DNA of 64,000 nucleotides from contig NZ_SCNN01000017.1 in NCBI RefSeq assembly GCF_005503535.1, positions 62,001 through 126,000 on the forward strand, in the 5' to 3' direction. The notes beneath the pieces are model-generated. The model was not told where the DNA came from, did no database searches, and was given only the letters and a program-made list of their open reading frames with translations. The DNA comes from Mesorhizobium comanense (GTDB lineage Bacteria; Pseudomonadota; Alphaproteobacteria; Rhizobiales; Rhizobiaceae). Position numbers and translations under genes: made by a program. How positions within the stretch are numbered: the first letter of the stretch is position 1; every line of letters starts with the position of its first letter. This document shows positions 1 to 8,355 of this stretch, piece by piece.

Positions 1-111
1 GACCACGAGCCTTGGAACCAAATGACGGGCGAGACTGTTCAGTTGAAACTTGAATGCGACGCTGACATCTTGGCCACCGGGCACGGCGGCGACTCTCCAG
101 GAGCTCTCACC

Positions 112-552
112 ATGAATCTTCCATCCGGACTTCGTTCACTCGCGGTTGCCGCCATCGCCACCGCGGGCATCGGCTTTGCCAGCGCAGCGCACGCCGACAG
201 CGGCACGATCCGCTTTTCCGTCTACAAGGCGGCCTTCTTCGTCGGCGGATCCGGTGGTGAAGGCACGTTCACCTTCCGCGGCAAAACCTATCCGATCTCG
301 ATCGGCGGCGTCTCGGGCGGCCTCGCTTTCGGCGTTTCCAAGACCTATTACCGCGGCACCGTGCGCCACATCCGCAATGTGCGCGACGTGACCGGCGTCT
401 ACGGCGCGGCCGGCGGCGGCGGCGCGCTCGGCAAGGGCGCGCAGGTGATCGTGATGACCAATGACAGGGGCGCCCAGCTCGAACTCACCGGCAAGCAGGT
501 CGGGCTGCAGGTCAACGCCGACCTCAGCGGCATGGCCATCTCGCTGCGGTAG
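112..552 (+). CDS. Exported glycine-rich hypothetical protein
   Basis: A 146-residue protein. The ATG at 112 is chosen over upstream in-frame starts because AGGAG lies 8 nt before it and it opens directly into a signal peptide (basic Arg, then an Ala/Ile-rich core ending near AHA-DS around residue 29). The mature part is rich in Gly and small residues, with stretches such as FFVGGSGGEG and YGAAGGGGALG, and contains no Cys. It looks like a small periplasmic or outer-membrane beta-rich protein. I do not recognise a characterised family, so no function is proposed. It is the only plus-strand gene before the convergent ABC-F gene. Confidence 0.75.
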   Translation: MNLPSGLRSLAVAAIATAGIGFASAAHADSGTIRFSVYKAAFFVGGSGGEGTFTFRGKTYPISIGGVSGGLAFGVSKTYYRGTVRHIRNVRDVTGVYGAAGGGGALGKGAQVIVMTNDRGAQLELTGKQVGLQVNADLSGMAISLR

Positions 553-617
553 GAGCGGTTATTCCGCAGGCAAGCTGATCCCAAGGGCGGCGTCGGTTTC
601 GGCGACCGCCCTTTTCG

Positions 618-2240
618 TCAGCTCCGCAGGCCCGGCGCTTCCTGCCCGGTGCGCTCGACATATTCGGTATAGCCGCCGCCATAGGTGTCGATGCCTTCGG
701 GCGTCAGCTCCAGCACGCGGTTCGAAAGCGCTGCCAGGAAATGCCGGTCGTGCGAGACGAACAGCATGGTCCCCTCATACTGCGACAGCGCCTCGATCAG
801 CATCTGCTTGGTGGTGATGTCGAGGTGGTTGGTCGGCTCGTCGAGCACCAGCAGATTGGGCGGGTCGAACAGCATCAGCGCCATCACCAGCCGCGCCTTC
901 TCGCCGCCTGACAGCACGCGGCATTTCTTCTCGATCTCGTCGCCGGAAAAGCCGAAGCAGCCGGCAAGCGCCCTGAGCGGCGCCTGGCCCGCCTGCGGGA
1001 AATTGTCCTCCAGCGTCTGGAACACGGTCCGCTCGCCCTCGAGCAGTTCCATCGCGTGCTGGGCGAAATAGCCCATCTTCACGCTCGGCCCTCGCGCCAC
1101 CGTGCCGGTGTCGGGGTCGGAAGCGCCGGCCACCAGCTTCAGCAGCGTCGACTTGCCGGCGCCGTTGACGCCCATGATGCACCAGCGCTCGCGGCGGCGG
1201 ACCTGGAAGTCGAGCCCCTCATAGATGGTGCGGCTGCCATAGGCCTTGTGCACATTCTTCAAGGTGACGACGTCCTCGCCGCAGCGCGGCGCCGGCTGGA
1301 ACTCGAAATTCACCACCTGGCGGCGCTTGGGCGGCTCGACACGGTCGATCTTGTCGAGCTTCTTCACCCGGCTCTGCACCTGCGCGGCATGCGAAGCGCG
1401 CGCCTTGAAGCGCTCGATGAAGGCGATCTCCTTGGCCAGCATCGCCTGCTGGCGCTCGAACTGCGCCTGCTGCTGCTTGTCGGCGATCGCGCGCTGCTGC
1501 TGGTAGAATTCGTAGTTTCCCGAGTAAGCGGTAAGCGAACCGGCATCGATCTCGACGATCTTGTTGACGATGCGGTTCATGAATTCGCGGTCGTGCGAGG
1601 TCATCAAAAGCGCGCCGTCATAGCCCTTCAGGAACTGCTCCAGCCAGATCAGGCTTTCCAGGTCGAGATGGTTCGACGGTTCGTCGAGCAGCATCACATC
1701 GGGCCGCATCAGAAGGATGCGGGCCAGCGCCACGCGCATCTTCCAGCCGCCGGAAAGCTTGCCGACATCGCCGTCCATCATTTCTTGCGAAAAGCCAAGA
1801 CCATCGAGCACCTCGCGCGCGCGGCCGTCCAGCGCGTAGCCGTCGAGCTCCTCGAAACGGTGCTGCGCCTCGCCATATTTCTCGATGATCTCGTCCATGC
1901 GGTCGGCCTGGTCGGGATCGGCCATGGCGGCTTCCAGCTCCGCCATCTCGGCCGCCACTTCGCTCACCGGCCCGGCGCCGTTCATCACTTCGGCCACGGC
2001 GCTGTGGCCTTCCATGTCGCCGACATCCTGGCTGAAATAGCCGATCGTGACGCCGCGATCGACTTGCACCTGGCCCTCGTCGGGCAGTTCCTGCCCGGTG
2101 ATCATGCGAAACAGCGTCGTCTTGCCGGCGCCGTTGGGCCCGACGAGCCCGACCTTCTCGCCTTTCTGCAAGGCGGCCGACGCCTCGATGAAGACAAGCT
2201 GACGACCGTTCTGCTTGCCGATATTTTCCAGTCTGATCAT
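618..2240 (-). CDS. ABC-F family ATP-binding protein (duplicated ATPase domains)
   Basis: 540 residues with two ABC ATPase domains and no membrane segments, the layout of ABC-F proteins, which act on the ribosome rather than in transport. Domain 1 has Walker A GPNGAGKTT near residue 36 and signature LSGGWKMR near 163. Domain 2 has GVNGAGKST near 357 and LSGGEKAR near 440. LLDEPSNHLDLE and VLDEPTNHLDIT are the Walker B/D-loop segments. The roughly 80-residue linker between domains is charged and helical, as expected for the P-site tRNA interaction motif. The closest named relatives I can suggest are the YbiT/YheS/EttA/Uup group, but I cannot tell which member. Start ATG at 2240. The gene appears monocistronic. 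Confidence 0.93.
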   Translation of the reverse strand: MIRLENIGKQNGRQLVFIEASAALQKGEKVGLVGPNGAGKTTLFRMITGQELPDEGQVQVDRGVTIGYFSQDVGDMEGHSAVAEVMNGAGPVSEVAAEMAELEAAMADPDQADRMDEIIEKYGEAQHRFEELDGYALDGRAREVLDGLGFSQEMMDGDVGKLSGGWKMRVALARILLMRPDVMLLDEPSNHLDLESLIWLEQFLKGYDGALLMTSHDREFMNRIVNKIVEIDAGSLTAYSGNYEFYQQQRAIADKQQQAQFERQQAMLAKEIAFIERFKARASHAAQVQSRVKKLDKIDRVEPPKRRQVVNFEFQPAPRCGEDVVTLKNVHKAYGSRTIYEGLDFQVRRRERWCIMGVNGAGKSTLLKLVAGASDPDTGTVARGPSVKMGYFAQHAMELLEGERTVFQTLEDNFPQAGQAPLRALAGCFGFSGDEIEKKCRVLSGGEKARLVMALMLFDPPNLLVLDEPTNHLDITTKQMLIEALSQYEGTMLFVSHDRHFLAALSNRVLELTPEGIDTYGGGYTEYVERTGQEAPGLRS

Positions 2241-2340
2241 GCGGATTCCGGAGGAACTTTGAATCTGAGAGGATTTTCCCCGGGGCCATACGCGATGGCG
2301 AGCGCCAGAGGAAGAGGCGCAAGCGCCGCAGATAGCCGAT

Positions 2341-2517
2341 CTCCCCCCTTGTGGGGGAGATGGCCGGCAGGCCAGAGGGGGGCGCTGTCCCGCCAGCCTA
2401 TCAATCCGTCGACACGCGCCGAAGCGTCGTGATCCTATCGCGACACAAAAACGGAGGTTGGCGATCCTTCACGCCCCCCTCTGCCCTGCCGGGCATCTCC
2501 CCCACGAGGGGGGAGAT
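2341..2517. repeat. Facing pair of 45-bp palindromic intergenic repeats
   Basis: Two copies of one element face each other at 2341-2388 and 2472-2517. Each has a small hairpin (CTCCCCC...GGGGGAG) followed by GGCCGGCAGGCCAGAGGGGG or its complement. The same element recurs at 4333-4378/4443-4489, 29988-30033/30102-30148, 32712-32760 and 41322-41352/41605-41640. The 2241-2656 gap holds only this pair and no supportable gene. Confidence 0.85.
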
Positions 2518-2656
2518 TTGCAGCTTCACCCTCAGAAACACTCCAGAAACAAGATTCAACATCCGGGAAAAACTGGCGAAAAAATCACCTGTCATAACCA
2601 TACCCATGGCAGCCGGATCAGTGGCCGCCACAAACGCACAAGGGATGGTCCCGAAA

Positions 2657-2968
2657 ATGCAACGACGTTCGACCGGATGGATGGGTGCCCTCGCCGGCAT
2701 TTCGCTCGCCATGCTTGCGGTCGCGCAGTCGAGCGCGGAAGCGGCGGTTACCCGGAGCGAATACTGCAGCCGGCTCGGTCTTCAACTCGACGGAGCCATC
2801 CAGACCAAGGCCAAACCCGGCGCCAGTGCGAGCGAGATCGCAGAGGCAACGGCACTCCAGGACAAGGCGAACCGGTTCTGTGCAGAGCGCAAGCAGGCGC
2901 AAGGCATCCGCACCTACGCCAACGCCCTGAAACTCCTCGGCGTGACGCCGGTAGATCTCGACCAGTGA
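2657..2968 (+). CDS. Small exported hypothetical protein
   Basis: 103 residues from the ATG at 2657, the last of three close in-frame ATGs. It is preferred because it begins a clean signal peptide (MQRRSTGW, then a hydrophobic stretch, then AEAAV) with an AGGGA 10 nt upstream. The mature part has two Cys and a short helical region with the pattern TALQDKANRFCAERKQAQG. No family is recognised. It lies 28 nt upstream of the His-rich exported gene and the two may be co-transcribed. Starts at 2606 or 2645 cannot be excluded. Confidence 0.65.
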   Translation: MQRRSTGWMGALAGISLAMLAVAQSSAEAAVTRSEYCSRLGLQLDGAIQTKAKPGASASEIAEATALQDKANRFCAERKQAQGIRTYANALKLLGVTPVDLDQ

Positions 2969-2996
2969 CAGCAACCCTCAACAAGGAAAGCCTATC

Positions 2997-3374
2997 ATGA
3001 ACAAGCCCATCCTCTCCGCGCTCGGCCTGGCCATCGCTCTCGGTCTGGCAATGCCGGTCGTCGGCACCGCCTATGCGGACTCGACCACCACCACGACGAC
3101 CGCTCCGGCAACGACCACCGCGCCCGCAACGACCACCGCCCCGGCGACGACGACTGCCCCGGCGGCGGCCCCTGCCGCGGCCGATGCGGCGAAGACGCCA
3201 GTGAAGGCGCCCGCGCACAAGCGTCACCGCCATCACAGGAAGCATCACAGGCATGGTCACAAGCATGCTCACCGCCACGCCCACAAGAGGCATGGCCACA
3301 AGCACGTCGCCAAGAAGCATCACCACAAGCGTACCCACAAGAAGCACGGCCACAAGCACGCCAAGGCCGCTTGA
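2997..3374 (+). CDS. Histidine-rich, PATTTA-repeat exported protein
   Basis: 125 residues. AAGGAAAG stands 7 nt before the ATG. The signal peptide (MNKPILSALGLAIALGLA, cleavage near AYA-DS) is followed by a low-complexity Thr/Pro/Ala segment of repeated PATTTA units (residues about 30-60) and a C-terminal half made almost only of His, Lys, Arg, Gly and Ala, with about 22 His in the last 50 residues. This composition is typical of periplasmic metal-buffering or acid-shock-like proteins. Metal binding is an inference, since no ordered site is visible. The gene follows a small exported gene and ends at a strong terminator. Confidence 0.8.
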   Translation: MNKPILSALGLAIALGLAMPVVGTAYADSTTTTTTAPATTTAPATTTAPATTTAPAAAPAAADAAKTPVKAPAHKRHRHHRKHHRHGHKHAHRHAHKRHGHKHVAKKHHHKRTHKKHGHKHAKAA

Positions 3375-3425
3375 TATCAGCCTCTTTCTGACTTCCTCCC
3401 TCTTCTGACTTCCTCCCGGGAAAAG

Positions 3426-3457
3426 GCCGCCATCCGCAAAAGCGGAGGCGGCTTTTT
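3426..3457 (+). terminator. Rho-independent terminator
   Basis: GCCGCC (3426-3431) pairs with GGCGGC (3447-3452), and TCCGC (3433-3437) pairs with GCGGA around an AAAA loop. A run of five T follows. It ends the transcript of the two small exported genes. Confidence 0.85.
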
Positions 3458-3534
3458 CTTGTGCGAAAACAGTTTATTGGAGTGATCCGGCGATTCAGGC
3501 CATGAACGGCCTCACGGCAAGCCGGGCGCTGCTT

Positions 3535-4134
3535 CTATTTCTTGCCCTGCGGATAGATCGTCTCGCCGCGCTTCAGCATCGCCACGAAGGTCTCGATCTT
3601 CTTCTTGCGGCCGGCCTCGGTCTTCATGTTGTGGGTGCGGAACGCCAGCGAGAAGCGGTTCTGCGCGCTGAGTTTTTCCAGCATCGCCTTTGCCGCCGGC
3701 TCGGCATCGATCGCCGCCTGCAGATCGTCGGGGATCTTCATCTCCTTGCCGCTGCCATAGGCACGTGCCCAGCGCCCGTCGGCCTTGGCCGCCTCGACCT
3801 GTTTCAGCCCATGTGCGGTCATGCGGCCCTCCTCGATGAGCCGCGCGACATTGTCGATGTTGATCTTGCTCCAGATGCTCTTCCTGCCGCGCGGCGTGTA
3901 GCGCTGCAAAAAGCTCTTGTCGTCCAGCCCCTTGCGCACCGCGTCGATCCAGCCGAAGCACAGCACGACGTCGATGGCCTCCTTGGGCGTGATCGATTTC
4001 AGCCCCGACCCGACCTTGTGCACCTTGATCCACACTTCGGTCTCCGTGGCATGGTTTTCGCCGAGCCAGGCATGGAAACTGGCCGGATCCGGGAATTCGC
4101 GGACCTTGTCGGGATCGACCTTGACCGGCGCCAT
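3535..4134 (-). CDS. YdeI/OmpD-associated family protein
   Basis: 199 residues, no signal peptide. The N-terminal half carries the family pattern FPDPASFHAWLGENH...EVWIKVHKVGSG...TPKEAIDVVLCFGWIDAVRKGLDD, and the C-terminal half is the basic RFSLAFRTHNMKTEAGRKKKI tail common in YdeI-like proteins. Members are often annotated as bacteriocin-protection or OmpD-associated proteins, but the biochemical role is not established. The gene stands alone, flanked by repeats upstream and a convergent terminator downstream. Confidence 0.85.
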   Translation of the reverse strand: MAPVKVDPDKVREFPDPASFHAWLGENHATETEVWIKVHKVGSGLKSITPKEAIDVVLCFGWIDAVRKGLDDKSFLQRYTPRGRKSIWSKINIDNVARLIEEGRMTAHGLKQVEAAKADGRWARAYGSGKEMKIPDDLQAAIDAEPAAKAMLEKLSAQNRFSLAFRTHNMKTEAGRKKKIETFVAMLKRGETIYPQGKK

Positions 4135-4332
4135 CAGGCGGCCTGCCCGTTCGGAACCGTTATCGCTGGCGTCATTGTCATCCTGCCTCCGTCATCGCGC
4201 GATTCCCGGCATCATGGCATGGCCCGCTGTCAGTTTCCGTCAGCAGAGGGACGCGCTGCAAAGCCAGGGAACGCACCATAAATCGCCGTGTTGCGGCAAG
4301 AGCGCAACCGCTCCTTACGTCGCGTTCCTTCG

Positions 4333-4489
4333 CGCCCCCCTCTGTCCTGCCGGACATCTCCCCCACTTGGGGGGAGATCGAATATCGCCACGGCTTTCGC
4401 CAATCATCAACGTTAGAAAAGGCGCCATGGCCGAAGCTGCCAATCTCCCCCCTCGTGGGGGAGATGTCCGGCAGGACAGAGGGGGCGCT
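4333..4489. repeat. Facing pair of 45-bp palindromic intergenic repeats
   Basis: Second pair of the element seen at 2341-2517, with arms at 4333-4378 and 4443-4489 in opposite orientation, about 65 nt apart. The 4135-4580 gap contains no other feature I can support. Confidence 0.85.
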
Positions 4490-4580
4490 CAAGCGCAACT
4501 TGGCCAAACTTCAATGCGGCTGCGCGCCGCCGCGAGAAAGGTCCTGAGCAGTCTTGGATGCATCGCTGGCCAATGCAGCC

Positions 4581-5486
4581 CTATTGCAGCTGCGGCTTCT
4601 TCAGGAAACTGCCGCGGTCGGCGGATTTCACCCGCAGCCAGGTCTCGCGACCGTCGCGCACCACCCGCATCGGGATTTCGGCGCCGGCCGAACCGCTTTC
4701 CCAAAGCTTGCGGTAGAAATCGGCGAGCCCGTCGACGGCGCCGTCGCGCACTTCGGAGATGACATCGCCTTCGCGGAGACCAGCCTTGGCCGCCGGGCCG
4801 CCCTCGGTCACGCTCATCACCACCACCTTGCCGTCGCTTTCGGCAGACAGGGCGCCAAGCCACGGGCGTGGCGGCTTCGCCACCTGGCCGCGCGTGAGCA
4901 GATCGTCGAGGATCGGCGGCAAAAGGTCGATCGGCACCACCATGTTGATGTCGGCGACCTCGCCGGCGCGGCTCATCTGCAGGCGCAGCGAACCGATGCC
5001 GATCAGCGCGCCGTCGGCGTTGAACAGCGGCGCGCCGCCCCAGGACGGATGCGCCGGCGCGATGAAGATCGCCTCGTCGAGCAGATATTCCCAATAGCCG
5101 GCGAATTCCTGCTTGGTGACGATCTTGGCCGCGACCGCCCGGCCGATGCCGTCGGCGAGCACGACCGCGTCGCCGATCCTGGTCTTTCCGGCATCGCCCA
5201 GCGCCACCGCCGGCAGCCCGGTCGGCGCCAGCGCCTGCACAAGGCCGAAGCCCGATTCCTGGTCATAGGCCAGCGCGTGCGCGGGAATGACGCGACCGTC
5301 ATGCGCGGTCAGCCACACCTCGTCGGCCTCGGTGATGAGATAGCCGATGGTCAGCACCAGCCCGTCGTCGCGGATGACGACGCCGCTGCCTTCCCTGAGC
5401 GTGCCCAGCGCGCCGGCGGTGAAGGCATCTTCGGGAACGGTGGCCCGCACGGCAACGACGGAGCGGGGATTGGGATTGACGGTCAT
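4581..5486 (-). CDS. HtrA/DegP-like (S1C) protein with PDZ domain, catalytic triad lost
   Basis: 301 residues with a trypsin-like fold of the S1C family (GSGVVIRDDGLVLT, then RIGDAVVLADG, then GGAPLFNADGALIGIG) and one PDZ domain (PWLGALSAE...GGPAAKAGLREGDVI, residues about 205-295). All three catalytic positions appear replaced. The TNNHVV segment reads TIGYLI (His to Tyr), the SDIAL segment reads SGFGLV (Asp to Gly), and GNSGG reads PSWGG (Ser to Trp). There is no signal peptide, whereas HtrA proteases are normally exported. AGGA lies 8 nt before the ATG. I infer a cytoplasmic, non-proteolytic peptide-binding protein. Alignment is by eye against E. coli DegP. Confidence 0.85.
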   Translation of the reverse strand: MTVNPNPRSVVAVRATVPEDAFTAGALGTLREGSGVVIRDDGLVLTIGYLITEADEVWLTAHDGRVIPAHALAYDQESGFGLVQALAPTGLPAVALGDAGKTRIGDAVVLADGIGRAVAAKIVTKQEFAGYWEYLLDEAIFIAPAHPSWGGAPLFNADGALIGIGSLRLQMSRAGEVADINMVVPIDLLPPILDDLLTRGQVAKPPRPWLGALSAESDGKVVVMSVTEGGPAAKAGLREGDVISEVRDGAVDGLADFYRKLWESGSAGAEIPMRVVRDGRETWLRVKSADRGSFLKKPQLQ

Positions 5487-5562
5487 GCTGCTTGTCCTGC
5501 GAATGCGGCTCTGTCGGTTTCTCTATAGGTATGCCGTTGAGAGGAGCGCGCAAGGGGTGGTG

Positions 5563-5719
5563 GCCTTCCCTTCTCCCCTTGTGGGAGAAGGTGGATCGGC
5601 GCGCAGCGCCGAGACGGATGAGGGGTGTTCCAGCGGAGTGAGGCGTTGGCGTTCCCTGGAACACCCCTCATCCGACCTCGCTTCGCGAGGCCACCTTCTC
5701 CCACAAGGGGAGAAGGAAG
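5563..5719. repeat. Long inverted repeat with 26-bp arms
   Basis: CCTTCTCCCCTTGTGGGAG near 5568 and its complement near 5692-5718 enclose a second inverted pair (GATGAGGGGTGTTCC / GGAACACCCCTCATC). The whole 157-bp element can fold into one long hairpin. It is a different type from the GGCAGGCC element. It lies between divergently transcribed genes. Confidence 0.8.
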
Positions 5720-5817
5720 AGCCGACACCGACATTAGTTCAACGCAAGTTGAACTTTCCCCTCCGCAGCCCTAACTTCACACTGACCTGCCCACCTTCCC
5801 ACCACCCGAGGCCCGAT

Positions 5818-6690
5818 ATGACCGACTACACCCCGCCGAAAGTATGGACCTGGAACAAGCCCAGTGGCGGCGCCTTTGCTAGCATCAACCGGCCGATCGC
5901 CGGACCGACGCATGACAAGGAACTGCCTGTCGGCAAGCACCCGCTGCAGCTCTATTCGCTGGCGACGCCCAATGGCGTCAAGGTGACGGTGATGCTGGAG
6001 GAGCTTCTGGCGCTTGGCCACGAGGGCGCGGAATATGACGCCTGGCTCATCCGCATCAACGATGGCGACCAGTTCGGCAGCGGCTTCGTCGAGGTCAATC
6101 CCAATTCCAAGATCCCCGCCTTGATGGATCGTAGCGGCAAGACCCCGGTGCGCGTCTTCGAATCCGGCTCGATCCTGGTCTACCTCGCCGAGAAATTCGG
6201 CGCCTTCCTGCCGGTCGAACAGCCGGCGCGCGCCGAGGTGCTTTCCTGGCTGTTCTGGCAGATGGGCTCCGCGCCCTATCTGGGCGGCGGCTTCGGCCAT
6301 TTCTACGCCTATGCGCCCGAGAAGATCGAATACGCCATCGACCGCTTCTCGATGGAAACCAAGCGCCAGCTCGACGTGCTCGACCGCCGGCTTGCCGTGT
6401 CGGACTATCTCGGCGGCAAGGACTATTCGATCGCCGACATGGCGGTCTGGCCCTGGTATGGCGGGCTTGTGCTCGGCCGCATGTACAATGATTCCGCCGA
6501 GTTCCTGTCGGTGCATGAATACAAGCATGTCCAGCGCTGGGCCAAGGCCATCGACGAACGCCCCGCGGTGAAGCGTGGCCGCATGGTCAATCGCGCCTTC
6601 GGCGACCCGGCCATGCAGCTGCACGAACGCCACGACGCCAGCGATTTCGACACCAAGACGCAGGACAAGCTGGCCGCTGCCGCCGAATAG
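5818..6690 (+). CDS. yghU: YghU-type glutathione S-transferase / disulfide-bond oxidoreductase
   Basis: 290 residues, cytoplasmic. An N-terminal extension of about 40 residues (KVWTWNKPSGGAFASINRPIAG) precedes the thioredoxin-like GST domain with LYSLATPNGVKVTVMLEEL, NPNSKIPAL and the ESGSILVYLAEKFG glutathione-binding segment. The helical C-terminal domain contains DYSIADMAVWPWYG. The extension plus TPNG is diagnostic of the Nu-class YghU/YfcG enzymes, which reduce disulfides with two bound glutathiones. The ATG at 5818 is supported by the conserved N-terminus. A terminator follows at 6711. Confidence 0.93.
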   Translation: MTDYTPPKVWTWNKPSGGAFASINRPIAGPTHDKELPVGKHPLQLYSLATPNGVKVTVMLEELLALGHEGAEYDAWLIRINDGDQFGSGFVEVNPNSKIPALMDRSGKTPVRVFESGSILVYLAEKFGAFLPVEQPARAEVLSWLFWQMGSAPYLGGGFGHFYAYAPEKIEYAIDRFSMETKRQLDVLDRRLAVSDYLGGKDYSIADMAVWPWYGGLVLGRMYNDSAEFLSVHEYKHVQRWAKAIDERPAVKRGRMVNRAFGDPAMQLHERHDASDFDTKTQDKLAAAAE

Positions 6691-6710
6691 GGCTTTCGCG
6701 TCCACTCATC

Positions 6711-6750
6711 AAAAAGCCCGTCACGGCCGTAAGGCCATGGCGGGCTTTTT
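6711..6750 (+). terminator. Rho-independent terminator
   Basis: AAAAAGCCCG (6711-6720) pairs with CGGGCTTTTT (6741-6750), with an inner GGCC/GGCC stem. The element is symmetrical, so it can stop transcription from both directions. It ends the yghU transcript. Confidence 0.85.
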
Positions 6751-6771
6751 CTCGAGCCGATTGTTCGGCTT

Positions 6772-6899
6772 AGAGCAGTTCAGCGCTTCACGGAATCGTT
6801 GAACGGCTCCAACTCTTTGTTTTTACGCAATTCCCAAGGGGAAGCGCTTTGCGCTTCCCCGGGAAAACCGTTTCACACTTTTCCTGGAATTGCTCTAGC
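6772..6899. repeat. About 125-bp palindromic repeat (AATTCC...GGTTTTCCC type)
   Basis: Begins AGAGCAGTTC and ends GGAATTGCTCT. Contains a central GGGGAAGCGCTTTGCGCTTCCCC palindrome flanked by GGGAAAACCGTTTCACACTT. A partial inverted copy lies at 19230-19305. It lies between the yghU terminator and the convergent DUF1236 gene. Confidence 0.8.
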
Positions 6900-6904
6900 T
6901 GCGA

Positions 6905-7231
6905 TCAGTGCAGAACCTCGACGATTTCATGCGTGTCGGGGTCCACCAGCACGGTCTGGTCGTTGATCACGGCGACGCGGTACTTGACGTTCGGAACCTC
7001 GCGCAGCACGACCTTGTCGGGAACCTGCGAGCCGAGCTTGAGCTCGACGCCGAGCAGGTTGACCGAGGCCAGCGGTTCCTTCTTCACGTATTCACGAACG
7101 ACCGTTTCCTGCTCGGGCTGGACAACAATCTGATCGGCCGGTTTGACGACGACGACCTCGTCCGCCCAGGCCATTCCGAGCCCGCCCATGAGGATCACGG
7201 CAGCGGCAGCACCCGAAAGATAATGTTTCAT
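6905..7231 (-). CDS. DUF1236 domain exported protein
   Basis: 108 residues from the ATG at 7231, chosen because MKHYLSGAAAAVILMGG begins the signal peptide (cleavage near AWA-DE). An in-frame ATG at 7243 would only add four residues. The C-terminal 60 residues match DUF1236: VREYVKKEPL, LGSQVPDKVVLREVP, YRVAVINDQTVLVDPDTHEIV. DUF1236 proteins are small periplasmic proteins of rhizobia with unknown function. Upstream (7244-7350) is A+T-richer and probably holds the promoter. Confidence 0.85.
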   Translation of the reverse strand: MKHYLSGAAAAVILMGGLGMAWADEVVVVKPADQIVVQPEQETVVREYVKKEPLASVNLLGVELKLGSQVPDKVVLREVPNVKYRVAVINDQTVLVDPDTHEIVEVLH

Positions 7232-7553
7232 AACAACCTCCATAGTGGCTAACTGAATTCCGCCCTGGCCAACAAAACCCGGATGACGCCGCGAGGTTCC
7301 GCCTCACCTTTTATATTGCTATAACACACAGGTTTATCCAACAATCGCGCGGTGTGTTCTTGGATTCTGTGGAATGTCGAAGTACATGGCGACGCATGGC
7401 GCGCCAATTTCCTTTGACGGCTGAATTATTTCGGAAAATTGCGTTCGAATCACTTCTGCGCTACGCGCGTCCGCCCAAGCGGCTTGCCATTGCCTTAGCG
7501 ATAACTAACGTAATGTCGGTGCGCCCGTTCCCAACAAGTTTGCGCTCGATATG

Positions 7554-7745
7554 AAAAAGGCTCGTCCAGCCGGGAGCAGGACGAGCCTTCAGACTTGCCG
7601 GCGGAGGTGGCGGCCTCACCGGTCATAGGGCAAAACGCGGGCCTCGGCGCCTGGTTCCGCCGGTGCGGACGGATATCGCCCCACGATGCAACCATGTGCC
7701 CCAGGCGACGTTGTCGTCGGACCCCGCAGTGTGATCCAGCAGTCT
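7554..7745 (-). ncRNA. Candidate structured small RNA with terminator
   Basis: Read on the minus strand, this gap shows stacked complementarity and no codon-like ORF: CGACG-ACAA-CGTCG hairpin near 7702-7715, then CGCCTGG near 7700 pairing with CCAGGCG near 7650 and enclosing ATCG/CGAT and TCCGC/GCGGA hairpins, and at the end AAGGCTCGTCC (7579-7589) pairing with GGACGAGCCTT followed by a T run at 7554-7558. That is a minus-strand terminator with no upstream protein gene to serve. I do not recognise a known RNA family. The 5' end is uncertain. Confidence 0.4.
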
Positions 7746-7791
7746 AACGGCTCCCAGCGGGCAAATGGCCTCCAGCAAGGATGATTATCGC

Positions 7792-7908
7792 ATGGCTCCC
7801 AGACCCTCCGTGACGAAACACCCTTTCACGCTGATGTTCGTCGTCATCGCGCTGATGGCGCCCTTTGCCGGCCTTGCCTGGCGCACGCGCGAATGGATGG
7901 GTTGGTAG
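7792..7908 (+). CDS. Possible 38-residue membrane peptide
   Basis: ATG at 7792 with AAGGA 9 nt upstream. It encodes 38 residues with one hydrophobic helix (FTLMFVVIALMAPFAGLAW) between basic ends (MAPRPSVTKH and RTREWMGW). The composition fits a small single-pass membrane protein. No family is recognised. The rest of 7909-8355 contains nothing I can support. Confidence 0.4.
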   Translation: MAPRPSVTKHPFTLMFVVIALMAPFAGLAWRTREWMGW

Positions 7909-8355
7909 TTTCCGGCGCCCGCGATCACAGTTGCGTCCTGGCCGCTGTAACCATGTCAAAATGCTGGGCCGGTATATCTCAATTGACTAAAATAGCGGAA
8001 CGTCCAATGGACATTGCCGGAACCGAACGTGGCCCCTCGGACCTTTGAGCACCATCACCTAAGACCTTGGTCCTACAGGGAAACCGGGCGGTTCGATGAC
8101 GGAGAACGGGCGTCTTGAAACGATACAGGAAGCCGCGCCGCTTGCAATGACGGATATCATCGTCCCCGGGAATCTCAGTTGGCCGGTTGCGCCCCATATC
8201 GCGGTGCGCCGCCCTTGAAATGCCGCCGGACGGCGTCGTCCTGCGCGCCCGTAGCCTTACAGTCTTCAAGCCCCTGGATTGGCTGCTGATCACGAATCTC
8301 TGGGCGTGGCCTTCCCCGGCCAAATTCCATGCCGCGGGATTAGCCGGCGCCGGCG

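Noticed and set aside
7354..7554. Possible 66-residue gene on the plus strand
   Set aside because: GTG start without Shine-Dalgarno, no hydrophobic or domain pattern. It ends beside the terminator that serves the opposite strand.
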